A program made the translations under genes and the position numbers. Below, piece by piece: positions 6,480 to 7,280 of a stretch of DNA of 7,280 nt. Position 1 is the first letter of the stretch. Every line of letters starts with the position of its first letter. The notes below the pieces were generated by a model. The model worked only from the letters and a program-made list of their open reading frames with translations, did not search any database and was not told the origin of the DNA. Origin of the DNA: an uncultured Actinomycetes bacterium (GTDB lineage Bacteria > Actinomycetota > Actinomycetes > Nanopelagicales > Nanopelagicaceae); NCBI GenBank assembly GCA_903867285.1, contig CAIPQX010000079.1:1-7280 (forward strand). The letters run 5' to 3'.

Positions 6480-6683
6480 TCAGGCCAGAGGTGGGAAATC
6501 CAGCGCCTCTAATAGACGCCTCTTGCCACGCTCAATGACCGCGCCAACCACTTTATTCGGCACTCCCAGCGTCTGCGCAATCTCAATTGTGGGCATCCCC
6601 TTGACATAATGCAGAGAAAGAATAAAGCGTTCTTCCTCCGGCAGGCTCGCTAAGAGTTCCGCGAGAGTCGGCGCCGGCTTCAT
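6480..6683 (-). CDS. Standalone sigma-70 region-4-like HTH protein
   Basis: 67 residues. LASLPEEERFILSLHYVKGM (11-30) resembles the first helices of sigma region 4, where the usual form is LPxxxRxVxxLxxxxGxS. PTIEIAQTLGVPNKVVGAVI (31-50) is the helix-turn-helix, followed by the basic ERGKRRLLEAL. There is no room for sigma region 2 or core-binding helices, and I see none in adjacent frames, so it cannot act as a normal sigma factor alone. It may be a small DNA-binding regulator, a partner of a split sigma factor, or a relic. The intact frame, a TAATCT box 6 bases before the ATG, and its position divergent to dapD argue that it is expressed. Fold assignment is good; role is unknown. Confidence 0.82.
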   Translation of the reverse strand: MKPAPTLAELLASLPEEERFILSLHYVKGMPTIEIAQTLGVPNKVVGAVIERGKRRLLEALDFPPLA

Positions 6684-6689
6684 GAGGGC

Positions 6690-6695
6690 AGATTA
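6690..6695 (-). promoter_or_regulatory. Candidate leaderless -10 box of the sigma-like gene
   Basis: TAATCT on the minus strand, then GCCCTC, then the ATG at 6683. No good -35 is seen at 16-18 bases (TTGCCA at 6706-6711 is only 10 bases away). It overlaps the palindrome TACTAGTA. Confidence 0.5.
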
Positions 6696-6701
6696 CTAGT
6701 A
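6694..6701. promoter_or_regulatory. Palindrome TACTAGTA at the sigma-like promoter
   Basis: Perfect 8-base inverted repeat with a CTAG core, overlapping the candidate -10 box. It could be an operator half-site; short palindromes also occur by chance. Confidence 0.25.
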
Positions 6702-6741
6702 GGACTGGCAAAGTAGTACGAGCCGGGAAGAAGGCAGCGCA

Positions 6742-6751
6742 AACCTAGGTT
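6742..6751. promoter_or_regulatory. Palindrome AACCTAGGTT upstream of dapD
   Basis: Perfect 10-base inverted repeat with a CTAG core. It covers the position where a -35 element would sit, 14 bases upstream of the dapD -10 candidate. Possible operator for dapD; no matching regulator is identified. Confidence 0.3.
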
Positions 6752-6765
6752 ATTGGGCCATTTGA

Positions 6766-6771
6766 TAGCGT
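6766..6771 (+). promoter_or_regulatory. Candidate leaderless -10 box of dapD
   Basis: TAGCGT ends 7 bases before the ATG at 6779. No purine-rich Shine-Dalgarno lies between them. No recognisable -35; the AACCTAGGTT palindrome occupies that place. Confidence 0.4.
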
Positions 6772-6778
6772 TCGCCAT

Positions 6779-7280
6779 ATGAGAAAAGGCTTCGGTTCTG
6801 GCGTAGCAACAATTGCAGCAAATGGGGACCTCCTTGATTGTTGGTTCATTCACGTTGGCCTCGAACCACTCGCTAAACCAGCCGACCGCTCTGCACTTCT
6901 CGCCGCAGATCCATTGCGCGGAGTAACGAAGGAGGCTATCGATCTCGAGATTGATTTGGATAGCGCACCTACTTCGGCTTCGGATGCTTACCTGCGACTC
7001 CATCTCCTCTCTCATCGCTTAGTCAAGCCCCACGGCCTGAACCTCGATGGAATCTTCGGCCTCCTGACCAATGTTGCGTGGACCTCAGCCGGGCCTTGCT
7101 CTCTAGTCGACTTTGAATTAACCCGCGCCAAGTTGCGCGCAGCTCATGGAAACCTCACTGTCTATAGCGTCGATAAATTTCCCCGGATGGTTGATTATGT
7201 AATTCCAGAAGGTGTGCGTATCGCTGATGCAGATCGGGTCAGACTCGGTGCTTATTTATCTTCGGGCACCACGATCATGC
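6779..7280 (+). CDS. dapD: Tetrahydrodipicolinate N-succinyltransferase, actinobacterial type (N-terminal half)
   Basis: 167 residues are visible; the gene runs off the right edge (family length about 315). The segments DAYLRLHLLSHRLVKPHGLN (69-88), FGLLTNVAWTSAGPC (93-107) and VDKFPRMVDYVIPEGVRIAD (131-150) closely match M. tuberculosis DapD as I remember it. The enzyme transfers succinyl from succinyl-CoA to tetrahydrodipicolinate, in the succinylase route to meso-diaminopimelate and lysine, in the cytosol. It forms trimers with a left-handed beta-helix; the visible part is the N-terminal domain and the start of the helix (DRVRLGAYLSSGTTIM). An in-frame stop at 6746-6748 and no other good start place the beginning at the ATG 6779, which matches the family's N-terminus (GSGVATIAANGDLLDCWF). 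It is divergent to the sigma-like gene with a 95-base shared upstream region. Confidence 0.95.
   Translation, partial: MRKGFGSGVATIAANGDLLDCWFIHVGLEPLAKPADRSALLAADPLRGVTKEAIDLEIDLDSAPTSASDAYLRLHLLSHRLVKPHGLNLDGIFGLLTNVAWTSAGPCSLVDFELTRAKLRAAHGNLTVYSVDKFPRMVDYVIPEGVRIADADRVRLGAYLSSGTTIM

Noticed and set aside
6680..7015. 111-codon minus-strand frame opposite dapD
   Set aside because: It lies antisense to dapD, whose protein is clearly recognisable, and the frame has no family features; it also abuts the sigma-like gene's own start.
1..7280. Defence system, mobile element, CRISPR array, tRNA or rRNA
   Set aside because: Every gene maps to a housekeeping or conserved actinobacterial family, no tandem spaced repeats or terminal inverted repeats were seen, and no tRNA-like cloverleaf was recognised by eye.

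Overview
The window looks like a compact stretch of core genome from a streamlined actinobacterium. Support for this comes from the DUF3117 protein, an actinobacterial-type DapD, an Rv1220c-like O-methyltransferase, and a PRC-barrel/MgtE_N/CBS protein. Base composition is moderate by eye rather than strongly GC-rich, and genes are separated by 0-95 bases. A planktonic freshwater lineage of the Nanopelagicales type would fit, but that is inference from style, not a placement. There are no mobile elements, RNA genes, CRISPR arrays or defence genes.

Layout. Eight genes lie on the minus strand and read right to left. In transcription order they are: a standalone sigma-70 region-4-like HTH protein (6480-6683), DUF3117 (6245-6424), leucyl aminopeptidase PepA (4718-6235), an O-methyltransferase (4092-4739), a membrane-anchored HtrA protease (2886-4073), the Mrp/ApbC iron-sulfur ATPase (1741-2868), a soluble PRC-barrel/MgtE_N/CBS protein (371-1705), and an NRAMP-family metal transporter cut by the left edge (1-374). 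Divergently, on the plus strand, dapD (lysine and meso-diaminopimelate synthesis) starts at 6779 and runs off the right edge. The largest non-coding gap is the 95-base dapD/sigma-like divergent region; it holds two CTAG-centred palindromes and two candidate -10 boxes.

Expression. Six of nine starts (sigma-like, dapD, pepA, htrA, mrp, mgtE-like) have a TANNNT hexamer ending 6-7 bases before the start codon and little or no Shine-Dalgarno. That is the layout of leaderless actinobacterial transcripts. DUF3117 and the NRAMP gene instead have Shine-Dalgarno-like sequences. The minus-strand run, which looks like one operon by spacing, may therefore be a chain of individually started leaderless units.

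How the genes might work together. PepA and HtrA deal with peptide and protein turnover, Mrp with Fe-S cluster delivery, and DapD with cell wall and lysine. The clearest functional pair is the soluble MgtE-like cytosolic module, which has no pore of its own, overlapping by four bases with the NRAMP-like transporter. This suggests a split sensor/transporter for a divalent cation. From memory, the set dapD, DUF3117, O-methyltransferase, htrA, mrp and mgtE-like resembles a condensed form of the Mycobacterium tuberculosis Rv1201c-Rv1232c block, with sigE, rseA and tatB absent around htrA. I found no evidence of a wholly new system; the points of interest are promoter architecture, the transporter/sensor pair, and the small sigma-like protein.
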